DNA of 64,000 nucleotides. Source: Caprella mutica. Taxonomy: Eukaryota > Arthropoda > Malacostraca > Amphipoda > Caprellidae. Each line of letters begins with the position of its first letter. Position 1 is the stretch's first letter. The position numbers were made by a program, and so were the translations under genes. The notes under the pieces were generated by a model. That model had not been told where the DNA came from. It did no database searches and worked only from the letters and a program-made list of their open reading frames with translations. The stretch is taken from contig CANNZV010000422.1 in assembly GCA_947561585.1 (NCBI GenBank), positions 248,994-312,993 on the forward strand. Reading direction: 5' to 3'. Positions 54,259 to 63,984 of this stretch are shown here, piece by piece.

Positions 54259-54747
54259 GTTTTCAAGTATTTATTATCATTCAATACTTAACAAACATAA
54301 ACAAACAAAGCAGTTAAATTGATTTACTGTTTAACTGAATTGATATTTAATCAGGAATAATTATTCTAGTTCATAAGAATAAATTCACAGAATATAATTA
54401 TTAATATTCCAATTGGAACAGCAACACAGCTTAGTTCGCAAGAACCTTTTGTTGAAAGACTGTTTACCAAAGGATAAAGTCACAGATTTAAAGGTAATCT
54501 GTGATCTTCTCTTGACACCTCTTCCGCAAAGAATAATGAATAATTATATGAGACGAACAAATACAGATCGAGATATCAGTCAATATATTATTGACCTCAA
54601 TAGCGCATTAGCAAGGTATGCTTACACAAACATTCGTGCGTATAGGTGTCATTGAGTTACCACTTATCACTGTACTTAAGTCACTTGATTACTCAATATA
54701 CTTCTAAGTGTTTTTAAATATAATTTGATTTATAAACTCTTATCGTC
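54259..54747 (-). other. Copia 5' leader
   Basis: Untranslated region between primer-binding site and gag. Its segment just before the gag ATG (AATATCAATTCAGTTAAACA and following) is the single-copy counterpart of the 125-bp unit repeated five times in the plus-strand relative at 56343-56967. Confidence 0.75.
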
Positions 54748-54761
54748 CTGGGCCCATAACC
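54748..54761 (-). other. Copia primer-binding site (initiator tRNA-Met anticodon arm)
   Basis: The minus strand reads GGTTATGGGCCCAG directly after the 5' LTR. Its complement CTGGGCCCATAACC is the anticodon-loop region of eukaryotic initiator tRNA-Met. Priming from an internal tRNA fragment is known for Drosophila copia. Confidence 0.85.
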
Positions 54762-55111
54762 TGTTATAATTAGGTTAAATTATAGTGGGTTAACAACGTC
54801 AACATTATGACATGGAGTTTATTTTAAAGAGTAATATATGTTTTACAGTTAGAAGTTTATTAGAGAGATGTGAGAGGCACATCTCTTACTGAGTAATGTA
54901 AAAGACAGACTAACGATAGAATTGACATACATACGGTGCTATATAAGAAGCACCGGAACTGTGTTCAGACTTTAAACCTTAAGTCCGTTTCTCATAAAAG
55001 TAATAAATTGTTATTTAAACAATAGCTAATTAATATAGCTCAGCTAATCTAACAGGAAGTTAACATTAAACATATATAAGAGTGTGTAATACATTAAACT
55101 AAAATTCCAAC
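54762..55111 (-). repeat. Copia 5' LTR
   Basis: Runs from ATTCCAAC (outer end on the plus strand) to TGTTATAATTAGG (inner). Contains TATATAAG motifs near both 54945 and 55074, either of which could be a TATA box. Confidence 0.9.
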
Positions 55112-55645
55112 GCAACATACAGTCCTCTAAAAAGACTAATAGCAGGCTTAGCAGCCATGTTTCAGAGGCTGGAAAATTGTAAGCCAACTTTTGAGCCAAA
55201 ATTTCTCAAAAAATCTGAGCCAAGTCAATTTGGCTCATATTTGAAGATTTCAAGCCAAAATTAACATAGGATGTTGGGTACATAGGAATTAATTCAAAAT
55301 TTAAAGCCAATTAGACATATCTGAGATTTGACCATTTCAAATCTAAGCCAATTAATTGACTTTAACTGACATACTCTTATAGATACATGGAATAGCAGAA
55401 GATGAGGAAACAAAATGGGCAAGGCACAGACACAACGTGACTAAACAAAAATTCAAATAGGGATTATCAATTATGTAATACCTAATCATAATAATGTACC
55501 TTACAGTACCTAGGAGGCTAGGTCTTTTTAGTGAAATCCAGCTTAATACATATTTCACATCAATTTTAAAATTATATTAAAATAAGGTAATTGGCTATAC
55601 ACAAACTTGAAAAGATCCATTTAACGAACTATCAAATAATCAATG
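55112..55645. other. Spacer between two head-to-head LTR elements
   Basis: Contains repeated GAGCCAA / TTGGCTCA motifs (55192-55260) and an AACATAGGATG segment related to the remnant near 47650. No gene seen. Confidence 0.4.
55641..55645. other. CAATG target-site duplication, left copy
   Basis: CAATG directly precedes the LTR start TGTTG; the matching CAATG is at 59393-59397. Confidence 0.9.
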
Positions 55646-55983
55646 TGTTGAAATTTTAGTTAAATGTATTACACACTCGTTATATATTTAATGTTAACTT
55701 CCTGTTAGACTAGCTCAGCTATATTAAATTACCTATTGTTTCAATAACTATGTATTACTTTTAATGAGAAACGGACATAAGGTCTAAAGTCGATCACACT
55801 TCCGTCGAGGGTTAAATACCCTGTCTTGTTGGTTCTGAAATCAGTCTGTCTTGAACATTACTCAGTGAGAGATGAGTTCCACTCATCTCTCCATAGACTT
55901 CTAATTGTATAACATATTTACTCTTTAAATAAACTCTATGTCTTAACGTTGTTAACCCACTGTTATTTAACCTAATTCTAACA
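55646..55983 (+). repeat. 5' LTR of the non-autonomous element
   Basis: TGTTGAAATTTTAGTT ... CCTAATTCTAACA, 338 bp. A small dyad (GAGAGATGAGTTCC, ACTCATCTCTCC) lies near its 3' third. Confidence 0.93.
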
Positions 55984-55997
55984 GGTTATGGGCCCAG
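55984..55997 (+). other. Primer-binding site, initiator tRNA-Met type
   Basis: GGTTATGGGCCCAG immediately after the 5' LTR, identical to the site in the minus-strand copia element. Confidence 0.87.
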
Positions 55998-56342
55998 TGA
56001 ACGATAAGAGTTTATAAATCAAATTATGTTTAAACAAATTAGAAGTTTATAATAGTAATAAAAACGAAGTGCTGTGAAAAAAAGTGTTAACCTATATGAA
56101 ACATATCACTTAAAACGCTTGCGTAAGCAAATCGTGCTCACGCGCTAATGAGGTCAATTATAATGATTGCTCTAGCGAAAAATGCACTTGTGTTATAATA
56201 TAATGATTTAGTATTTTTGCGGAAGAGGTGTCAAGAGAGGTCACAAATTACCTTTAAATCTGTGACCTTATCCTTTGGTAAACAGTCTTTCAACAAAAGG
56301 TTCTTGCGAACTAAGGCTGTGTTACTGTTCCAATTAAATATT

Positions 56343-56967
56343 AATACTTATATTCAGTGCAGTTATTCTTATGAATTAGAATAATGTTAAAACATCAATT
56401 CAGTTAAACAGTAAATCAAGTTAACTGCTTTGGTCGTTTATGTTTGTTAAAGTATTGAATGATAGTAAATACTTATATTCAGTGCAGTTATTCTTATGAA
56501 TTAGAATAATGTTAAAACATCAATTCAGTTAAACAGTAAATCAAGTTAACTGCTTTGGTCGTTTATGTTTGTTAAAGTATTGAATGATAGTAAATACTTA
56601 TATTCAGTGCAGTTATTCTTATGAATTAGAATAATGTTAAAACATCAATTCAGTTAAACAGTAAATCAAGTTAACTGCTTTGGTTGTTTATGTTTGTTAA
56701 AGTATTGAATGATAGTAAATACTTATATTCAGTGCAGTTATTCTTATGAATTAGAATAATGTTAAAACATCAATTCAGTTAAACAGTAAATCAAGTTAAC
56801 TGCTTTGGTCGTTTATGTTTGTTAAAGTATTGAATGATAGTAAATACTTATATTCAGTGCAGTTATTCTTATGAATTAGAATAATGTTAAAACATCAATT
56901 CAGTTAAACAGTAAATCAAGTTAACTGCTTTGGTTGTTTATGTTTGTTAAAGTATTGAATGACAGTA
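56343..56967 (+). repeat. 125-bp tandem repeat, five units, in the leader
   Basis: Each unit starts AATACTTATATTCAGTGCAG, includes AATTCAGTTAAACAGTAAAT and ends AAAGTATTGAATGATAGT. Units differ at only one or two positions (GGTCG or GGTTG). A partial, more diverged unit follows at about 57025-57145. It corresponds to the segment just before gag in the autonomous relative. Confidence 0.95.
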
Positions 56968-57155
56968 AATACTTTCAACAAAAGGCTCTTGCGAACTAAG
57001 ACTTCTGTTTTGTTTCAATTGAATATTAATAATTATATTCAGTTATTCTTATGAATTAGAATAATGTTAAAACATCAATTCAGTTAAACAGTAAACTGCT
57101 TTGGTTGTTTATGTTTGTTAAAGTATTGAATGATAGTAAATACTTTCAACAAAAG

Positions 57156-57287
57156 GTGATTTGTCTTCTGTCATCACTGCCAGGGCCGTTTGAAGTGCTT
57201 GTCACTGCACTTGAAGCTCAGACAGACATCCCTAACTGGATTACCGTAGCTGACTCACTCCGGAGAGAAGCTGAAAACTTGAGTATT
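57156..57287 (+). pseudogene. Gag fragment
   Basis: 44 codons (VICLLSSLPGPFEVLVTALE ... SLRREAENLSI) closely match the middle of the copia gag at 50385-54258. The gag start and zinc knuckle are missing. The fragment is joined directly to the Gln/Gly-rich segment, so a chimeric frame of 178 codons (57105-57641) exists in which the downstream part is read out of the donor's frame. Confidence 0.85.
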
Positions 57288-57330
57288 CTTCTCAAACTAA
57301 CAACTCCTCATCCCAGAGCTACCCCAATCT

Positions 57331-57610
57331 GGATACACCCAGCAAGGAGGAGGATACGGCACTTGAAACAGTGGGGGGTACGATGGACAGCAGCAGAATT
57401 ACTATGCACAGCAGCAACAGACACCGCTAACCCAAATCTCTTACGGCAACTGGGGACAACAGGCACCGGGCGGTTGGAATGCCGCAACCACTGGACAAGC
57501 TGCCGGTACTTGGAGTGGCTATGGACAACAAACCGGACAAACGCCCCAGCAAAGCTGGAGCAACTCCACATACTTGTGGTGGCTATGGGAACTACAACTA
57601 CAAGAAGTAA
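57331..57610 (+). pseudogene. Captured 3' end of a Gln/Gly/Tyr-rich RNA-binding-protein-like gene
   Basis: In the frame starting at 57331 the text reads GYTQQGGGYG, a stop, NSGGYDGQQQNYYAQQQQ, then SYGNWGQQAPGGWNAA and WSGYGQQTGQTPQQSW. After a one-base slip the end is GGYGNYNYKK and a TAA at 57608-57610. This low-complexity composition is typical of C-terminal domains of hnRNP-type RNA-binding proteins. A plausible 3' UTR follows (GTAAATAAATAACC at about 57730). No introns are visible, consistent with capture from mRNA. The donor gene is unknown; the hnRNP label is inference. Confidence 0.6.
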
Positions 57611-58458
57611 AATAAGTAAAGACTTGTTTGTTTGTAAATAGCTACACAAGAAAGTGGTAGTGTTAAGTTGCTATAATGACTTAGTTTAACTGACATTTAA
57701 CTTACGCCATATTGTAGTTCTATTCACAGTAAATAAATAACCTGATGTTAGTCTAGTGGTAGGTTTAGTTAACTTTCGCCTCTACGGTTCTTGCACCGGT
57801 GTACAACTTGCTTCAGCATTTGTGAAGTGAATTCTCAAATTAATTGAAATTAGGCTCTTGGATAGTAGTTAGATAGAATTTTTATTGCTTTTTAATGATC
57901 AGCAGCTTAATCTTTGAATCGTAACAAAAACTACCGACACAACATTTAATTATTATTTTAATTGATGACTCAGCATGTTTACTTAATAGAAGTACGCGGT
58001 CTATTAGGTGAGCATATGAATTGAATACAGATGAATTGATATTCATACTGTGAATATTTGTGAATATTTAGAAGTGAATATTTAGAAATAAATATTTTTC
58101 ATTTTGAAATACTAATTAGATTTTGATGATTAGAAAATTTTAAAGTCAAAATAAATTAGGAATTTGCAGGAATGAACTATTTTTAAATTAATATACATAA
58201 ATGAAATGGTTATATTTATAACTAATTTGCAGTAAAATATTAAACGATCTTTCAATTTTTCTGAAGAAAGAATTTAATAGTAAATTTTATTCAATAAAAT
58301 AATTAAAAAATAGAAATTCTATTTTTTGAACGGAAGGATGTTAATTTTAATTGCATGATTATTAAGCAATGTTAATTTTTACAAATTAAATTGAAATAAA
58401 ATAAGCAAGAATGTCACAATATGTTAAGTTCAGTTTTGATGTGTATTCATACTATTTT

Positions 58459-58803
58459 TTATGTTATATGTAAGTTTGAAATATTTTATATACATAGTAT
58501 ATTTTCTTTTTGGATTTCTGAAGACTCTAATTTATATCGACATTCAGAAATAAAAAGAGGGGAAGAAAGGAATTATTTGAAATAGAATTAAACCATTAAT
58601 AAATGTTTAAAATTCTTGCAGTTATAGGTTTGAATTTTTATGTTACATGTAAGTTTGAAATATTTTATATACATAGTATATTTTCTTTTTGGATTTCTGA
58701 AGACTCTATTTTATATCGACATTCAGAAATAAAAAGAGGGGAAGAAAGGAATTATTTGAAATAGAATTAAACCATTAATAAATGTTTAAAATTCTTGCAG
58801 TTA
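58459..58803 (+). repeat. 181-bp direct duplication in the 3' internal region
   Basis: ATGTAAGTTTGAAATATTTT through AAATTCTTGCAGTTAT occurs twice with two or three differences. Function unknown; it may come from the captured 3' UTR. Confidence 0.9.
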
Positions 58804-59043
58804 TGATTGTTCAATTTGAATTTCAGAATTTTTTCAATTTGAGTTTTAATGTTTTGAATTTTAGGATTGATTAAAATGAGATTTATGTCTTTAAATTTAG
58901 AATAATTCATTTCCTATGTAAATTGTTGTTCATTGTTTTTTTTTTTTTTTAATGGATCGTCTGACATATTCTCTAAATCGTTGCCTATTGATAGATTTAC
59001 CAAATTTGTTAAATTAATAGGTATGAAAAATATAAAATGTCGT

Positions 59044-59054
59044 GTGAGGAGGAG
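59044..59054 (+). other. Polypurine tract of the non-autonomous element
   Basis: GTGAGGAGGAG directly before the 3' LTR. Confidence 0.82.
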
Positions 59055-59392
59055 TGTTGAAATTTTAGTTAAATGTATTACACACTCGTTATATATTTAA
59101 TGTTAACTTCCTGTTAGACTAGCTCAGCTATATTAAATTACCTATTGTTTCAATAACTATGTATTACTTTTAATGAGAAACGGACATAAGGTCTAAAGTC
59201 GATCACACTTCCGTCGAGGGTTAAATACCCTGTCTTGTTGGTTCTGAAATCAGTCTGTCTTGAACATTACTCAGTGAGAGATGAGTTCCACTCATCTCTC
59301 CATAGACTTCTAATTGTATAACATATTTACTCTTTAAATAAACTCTATGTCTTAACGTTGTTAACCCACTGTTATTTAACCTAATTCTAACA
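59055..59392 (+). repeat. 3' LTR of the non-autonomous element
   Basis: Read against 55646-55983 without finding a mismatch. Followed by CAATG (59393-59397). Confidence 0.93.
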
Positions 59393-59397
59393 CAATG

Positions 59398-60137
59398 GGC
59401 CAGGCCCATAGGTGCCTACCTAATAAATGGCACTCTTCTTTTCAGTCCCTCTCAATAATTTGAAACAAGTCCTACATTCAGTGAATTTATATTAATATTG
59501 TGAAGCAAATAGGTAGGTACCTACATTCTGCATAATATAATCACACCAGTGTGTAGCTTGTAAATCACATCAAATCACAATTAATATCGGCATACTTCAT
59601 GCTACGAATTCCCTTATAATTTACTAAATTTTGGTTGCCGTTCCGTGTTTCAGGAATAATGTTATGCTGATTTGTAACAAGAATAGACATGATATCGACA
59701 ATTGAGTTATTATTTGCCGGTGACATCACCAAGACACCAAACTTAAACCGATATAAATTGAATTATAGAATATGAGGCTACACTAAATCATTATTGTAAT
59801 TAGCATATTAGAATCAAAATCTATATATTCAAATAGCTTACCTTTTCATTTCGGTTTTAATGTGTTGCACTGATTACGTCACGTACACAAATAACTCGAT
59901 TGTCACTACTGTATTTATTCCGTATAGTGTGAGTCAGGATACAGTAACATACCTATATTTTATGTTCCTGTACCCTGACCCTGAGTGTGAGTATGTATAT
60001 TATACAGCGTTGTTACTAGAATATGAATATAACCAAACATGTTCAGGTACAGAACAGGTAAATTCTAAATAATTTGTTCCGTTTTGATATTGATCAATTA
60101 AAAATGGCATAAGCCTATATACATCATTTTTTTATCT
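59398..60137. other. AT-rich spacer, nothing seen
   Basis: Contains a TAGGTAGGTACCTAC-type tract at 59510-59525. The 70-codon plus frame at 59860-60072 has no recognisable motif. Confidence 0.4.
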
Positions 60138-60335
60138 AGGGAAGAATAGGTTCCGATCACTTATCAGACTGTTTCACATTTTCGATCACATAAGAAATGA
60201 TTGTAGAATATAAAATATTTAACGTTATTTTTAATTGTTAAAATTAGCAATGAAATAAAATGTAAATAATTATTTAACTTTATCGCTTACATGAGCAAAA
60301 ACGTGGAACACCCGCAATAACTATAAATTTACCAC
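60138..60335. mobile_element. Family A element, diverged
   Basis: Left GGAAGAATAGGTTCCGATCA, CACATTTTCGATCACATAAG; right CTTACATGAGCAAAAACGTG, then CAATAACTATAAATTTACCA. The right arm is strongly drifted. Confidence 0.65.
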
Positions 60336-60371
60336 ATTTATATTTCTTTCTCAGTATCAATTTGATCTACA

Positions 60372-60795
60372 ATGAATGGGTTTTACAGTCTTCTTCGGAA
60401 TCAAAGGCCATGTTACAGACGTCCAAAATACAACGGACTGGAAAAAGCAGTCAGCAAGGAAAGTGGCTTCATGGCTAAAGTGACCTATCAGCGTCGGTAA
60501 AAACACTCATGAATCCAGTCAATTACTAAGAAATGTGACAGAAAGGGACAAGCACCCGTGGCTGCACTCACGAATGGAAGAGGTGATAGTCAATGAAGTT
60601 GTAGGTAGCCATCAATGATAAAAATCGTAGTTGAAGAGCATAACCCTAGTGCTATCTTCTAAAACTGCAAGTAGTGCTAAAAATCATGGTAAAAATGAAG
60701 AAAGACAAAAGCTATGTAACCCTTAATTACAACAGTTGGGATCCCCCTTCTCTTCCAGTCCACAGACAGCTTTAGGATAGAGGCCCTGGGCTACT
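60372..60795 (+). repeat. SINE-like repeat, full-length candidate (about 420 bp)
   Basis: Starts GGGTTTTACAGTCTTCTTCG, continues AAAGGCCATGTTACAGACGT, GGACTGGAAAAAGCAGTCAG, GGGACAAGCACCCGTGGCTG, TTGAAGAGCATAACCCTAGT, and ends CACAGACAGCTTTAGGATAG. This copy links the 5' part seen at 35945 with the 3' part seen at 32405. Confidence 0.75.
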
Positions 60796-61375
60796 CACTA
60801 TCAAATAGAACTAGAAATCTGCAAATTAACTTACTACCTTCATTCAACATGCAATTTTTTTTAGCTATGATTGGTTGTAGATGTGGCTTAATTCACATGG
60901 TCAAAATTGAGAATATATCAAATAATGACTGAATAAAAGATACAATAAATCAGATGAAGTGAACATACATATCACATAATAATGTTACACTTTAAGTTTC
61001 TTTACCATTCAACTGTGGGGAAAATAAATAACAAATCATTGCACGGTAACTTATCATTTATATTAGAAATAAAAACGAAATATTTACAGAACTTAACTAA
61101 AAAACAGTAACATTCAATCAGTTTCTTATACAATTATATTGCAAGTCGACAACAGAAAATAATCAACAATGTGCAGGTATTTAAAGTAGCTAGTAAACAT
61201 TTCGAAAAAGGGATGTTTGAAATTTTCCAAAATTCTCAACTATTTTATTATTTAGCTATTAGAACTGTGGCTCCAATCATAAATTAAGTAAAATAGTTTC
61301 AGCAACTATTGCAGTAAGGAACAGATTTCTTTATTGTTTGAAATTGAGAAACTGAATGTGATTTTAAGAGACAAG
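60796..61375. other. AT-rich spacer, nothing seen
   Basis: No supportable feature. Confidence 0.4.
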
Positions 61376-61508
61376 CTAGAGTAAGTTACAAATTATTGAT
61401 CAGTTTCACATCTTCGATCATATAAGAAAAAAGACAATAATTATTTATTATGTCATTTTCTTATATGACGGAAGATGTGAAACTGACGATAATTGGTAAC
61501 TTACCCTA
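61376..61508. mobile_element. Family A hairpin element, short and well preserved
   Basis: Left CTAGAGTAAGTTACAAATTA, CTTCGATCATATAAG; right CTTATATGACGGAAGATGTG, then GGTAACTTACCCTAG. 133 bp, with arms of about 50 bp. Confidence 0.88.
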
Positions 61509-62307
61509 GTAACATTAAAGAATATTAGATATGTCTAAATTTATATTCTATTTCTCTGTTCTAGTTACCAGATTGAAGATTTAGAGTCAATAATAGATAA
61601 ATAAAGGTTAGTTATTAAAAAAATTAATAGTTTACATTAATACAAAGATGCCATAAAAAACAGATGGACAAAAAAATCATACAATCAAATTATGGAATGT
61701 TAAATAAAAATACAACATTTTATTCGTCAATAACAAAGGCGGCAAAGCTAATTCAGTTTTTTAAATATAGATCTTAATCTTTTTCTATTATTATTTATAT
61801 AATCATCAGCACCAATTGACCAATCAGGCATAAAGTAACTAATTAAGCTAAAATACTTCAAACAGTTACTTATAAATTTTCAGTAGCTAGCTATGGTATG
61901 AAGAGAATATAAGAATCAAAATATAAGTTAGAGATAGCTACAACTTCATCACTAACAAATCTATAGAACTTCAAAGTCATATTCTCCCAACAAGAGTGAT
62001 AAGAGTCAAAAGAGTTTATCATCCAAAATGATAGGTACAGTATAAGATTAATGGAAACGGTGAAAGCTATTTACCGGTACACAGCCTCTGACTAATGAGT
62101 TAGATTTACACTATAATTACTTAATGAATATCTACATTTCCAGTTATTCAAAACAGAGTGAACATAAACTAAACATGAGGTAAGTTGATACACTTTCTAG
62201 ATACAAGAAATCTTGAAAGTTTTACCATTATTTGAATAATTTTGAGGTTTGTGCGCTACAGTCGTACACTTTTGGATCATATGATAAATACACACAACTT
62301 TGGTTAA
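61509..62307. other. AT-rich spacer, nothing seen
   Basis: No supportable gene. Confidence 0.4.
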
Positions 62308-62752
62308 TGGGATACATTCACACACTCCAGTGCTTCATTGGATACATTCACACACACTCCAGTGCTTCATTGGATACATTCACACACCCCAGTGCTTCAT
62401 TGGATACATTCACACACCCCCAGTGCTTCATTGGATACATTCACACACCCCAGTGCTTCATTGGATACATTCACACACCCCAGTGCTTCATTGGATACAT
62501 TCACACACCCCCAGTGCTTCATTGGATACATTCACACACCCCAGTGCTTCATTGGATACATTCACACACCCCAGTGCTTCATTGGATACATTCACACACC
62601 CCAGTGCTTCATTGGATACATTCACACACCCCAGTGCTTCATTGGACACATTCACACACCCCAGTGCTTCATTGGATACATTCACACACCCGTGCTTCAT
62701 TGGATACATTCACACACCCCAGTGCTTCATTGGACACATTCACAACCCCCCT
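62308..62752. repeat. 30-bp minisatellite, about 15 units
   Basis: Unit TGGATACATTCACACACCCC followed by AGTGCTTCAT. Single-base length changes in the C run (CACCC, CACCCC, CACCCCC) shift the register, and TGGACACATT is a recurrent variant. The period is a multiple of 3, so overlapping open frames in all three plus-strand phases arise; none is a gene. Confidence 0.96.
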
Positions 62753-63573
62753 GAGCATAAAATGCCATGATATCAATTGTTGATGCCAAGTGTATATTCT
62801 AAGTATTTCTAAGAAAATATCTCAATTAATTATCGAAAACATTAAAACTCTTAAGAATAATCATCTAAAATTTATAATCATGAATGCCACACACAAGTCT
62901 CACCAAACAGTAGCTATATTTAAATAAACCATTTGAGAGAATGAGTATTTGGGACCTATTGGAATCTGGTTAAACTAACACTTTGAACAACGAATACTAT
63001 ACGTAATATTGAAACTTTCAACAATAGAGATGGTACAGAAATACCATATAACTCTTTTAAAATAGCTGACTGTAACTGATGTCATATCTATTCAAAGTAA
63101 TACAACACCATATTGTAAACGTTAGAGTAATATTTTCTAATCAATTAATACTCTTTTACATCAAGTTACCTAATTGAACAAAATAAAGCAGATTTTGTAA
63201 CATCAATGGTCAGCTTTGGAAGGAACCAAATTGGTTATTTACAAAATTTGGTTATTCTTTGTGATTTATCTACAGATGAAGCTACACATAGGTAGCTATA
63301 TTAATTTTAAATGTTAGCAAGGAAAATAGTTTAAATTTCCTAAATGAACATACAGAATCTACAAGAGGTCACAAACTAAATTATAGCTAGCTGTAGTAAA
63401 TCATTTATCTTTGAAATGTATAAATGGAATAATCATAGTTTAAATAGCTAATAGACAAGACAGTTGTATAAATTAGGAAACATAAGACATTTAGTATCAA
63501 GATGAACAGTGAAGATGAAAGAACAGTGAAGAAGAAAGAGTAACAAATATTAATACTAAAAGGTGATGCGTGA
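62753..63573. other. AT-rich spacer, probable 3' flank of the next locus
   Basis: No repeat or coding segment seen; it may include the 3' UTR of the minus-strand exon that ends at 63574. Confidence 0.4.
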
Positions 63574-63984
63574 TTATGAAATATCATGAACTTTCATTCT
63601 CTGAATAGCTATAGAAACATTATCAACATCTTTGGTTTTATCAGACAAGGGAGAAGAAGCTTCAACGGAGCTCAAGTCTTCCATACTACGAGATCGAATA
63701 ATATTCGCTGATGAAATATCAAGTTGATCGAGCATACGTTCATCGCTAGAAAGGTTTAGGATATTGCAAGCACGGGTTCCTCTGACTTTACGGTTTGCAC
63801 AGGTGCCACTACTCAAGCTGGTTGTTCTCAGTCTGTAGCTAGAATCTGAATTTTCACCATGGACATTATTGCAAACTTTCAAGCAAGACTTAGGGCAAGC
63901 TTTACGACTGCTACTATTTTCATAAGGATGACTGCGCAATCTCACACACCTGAGCAAACTACGTTTAAGGTTTTTTGAGATCAT
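63574..63984 (-). CDS. C-terminal coding exon of an unrecognised Ser/Arg-rich protein (partial)
   Basis: The frame ends at TAA (63574-63576) and stays open to the window edge; upstream of the Met at 63982-63984 it reads QFVSK. Whether translation starts there, continues from beyond the window, or begins after an acceptor-like TTTGTTAG at about 63989-63996 cannot be decided. The 136 residues are polar, with a basic Cys-containing first third (KRSLLRCVRLRS, CPKSCLKVC), a Ser-rich middle, and IIRSRSMEDLSSVEASSP, a typical phosphorylation-type motif. Codon composition is clearly less AT-biased than the flanks, which favours true coding. I recognise no domain. A terminal exon of a regulatory or scaffold protein is a reasonable but unproven reading. 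Confidence 0.55.
   Translation of the reverse strand: MISKNLKRSLLRCVRLRSHPYENSSSRKACPKSCLKVCNNVHGENSDSSYRLRTTSLSSGTCANRKVRGTRACNILNLSSDERMLDQLDISSANIIRSRSMEDLSSVEASSPLSDKTKDVDNVSIAIQRMKVHDIS

Larger units (their letters stand above)
48230..55111 (-). mobile_element. Copia-type LTR retrotransposon, decayed
   Basis: LTRs lie at 54762-55111 (5') and 48230-50367 (3', interrupted by a non-LTR insertion). They are about 350 bp with TG-like and CA-like ends and differ at a dozen or so positions, including small indels. Next to the 5' LTR is a primer-binding site, GGTTATGGGCCCAG on the minus strand (54748-54761), and next to the 3' LTR a purine tract (50368-50378). The order gag, protease, integrase, RT, RNase H is the copia (Pseudoviridae-type) order. 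No convincing target duplication is left. It lies 0.9 kb upstream of neuferricin. Confidence 0.93.
55646..59392 (+). mobile_element. Non-autonomous copia-related LTR element carrying a host-like gene fragment
   Basis: Complete and flanked by CAATG. The LTRs (55646-55983 and 59055-59392, both 338 bp) read as identical. It shares with the neighbouring copia element the primer-binding site, purine tract, related LTR ends, part of the leader and a piece of gag, but has no protease, integrase or RT. The interior instead holds a five-unit leader repeat, a 44-codon gag scrap, a Gln/Gly/Tyr-rich coding fragment with apparent 3' UTR, and a 181-bp direct duplication. It must have been mobilised in trans, most likely by a relative of 48230-55111. 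Confidence 0.92.

Noticed and set aside
54413..54655. 80-codon plus-strand frame resembling a protein
   Set aside because: It is the antisense of the copia leader, next to the primer-binding site.
48225..55117. Target-site duplication for the decayed copia element
   Set aside because: Candidate flanks (TACAG and CAACA) do not match and both LTR ends have mutated.
62232..62783. Open frames of 138-183 codons with TFTHPSASLD repeats
   Set aside because: Consequence of the 30-bp array; several phases are open at once.
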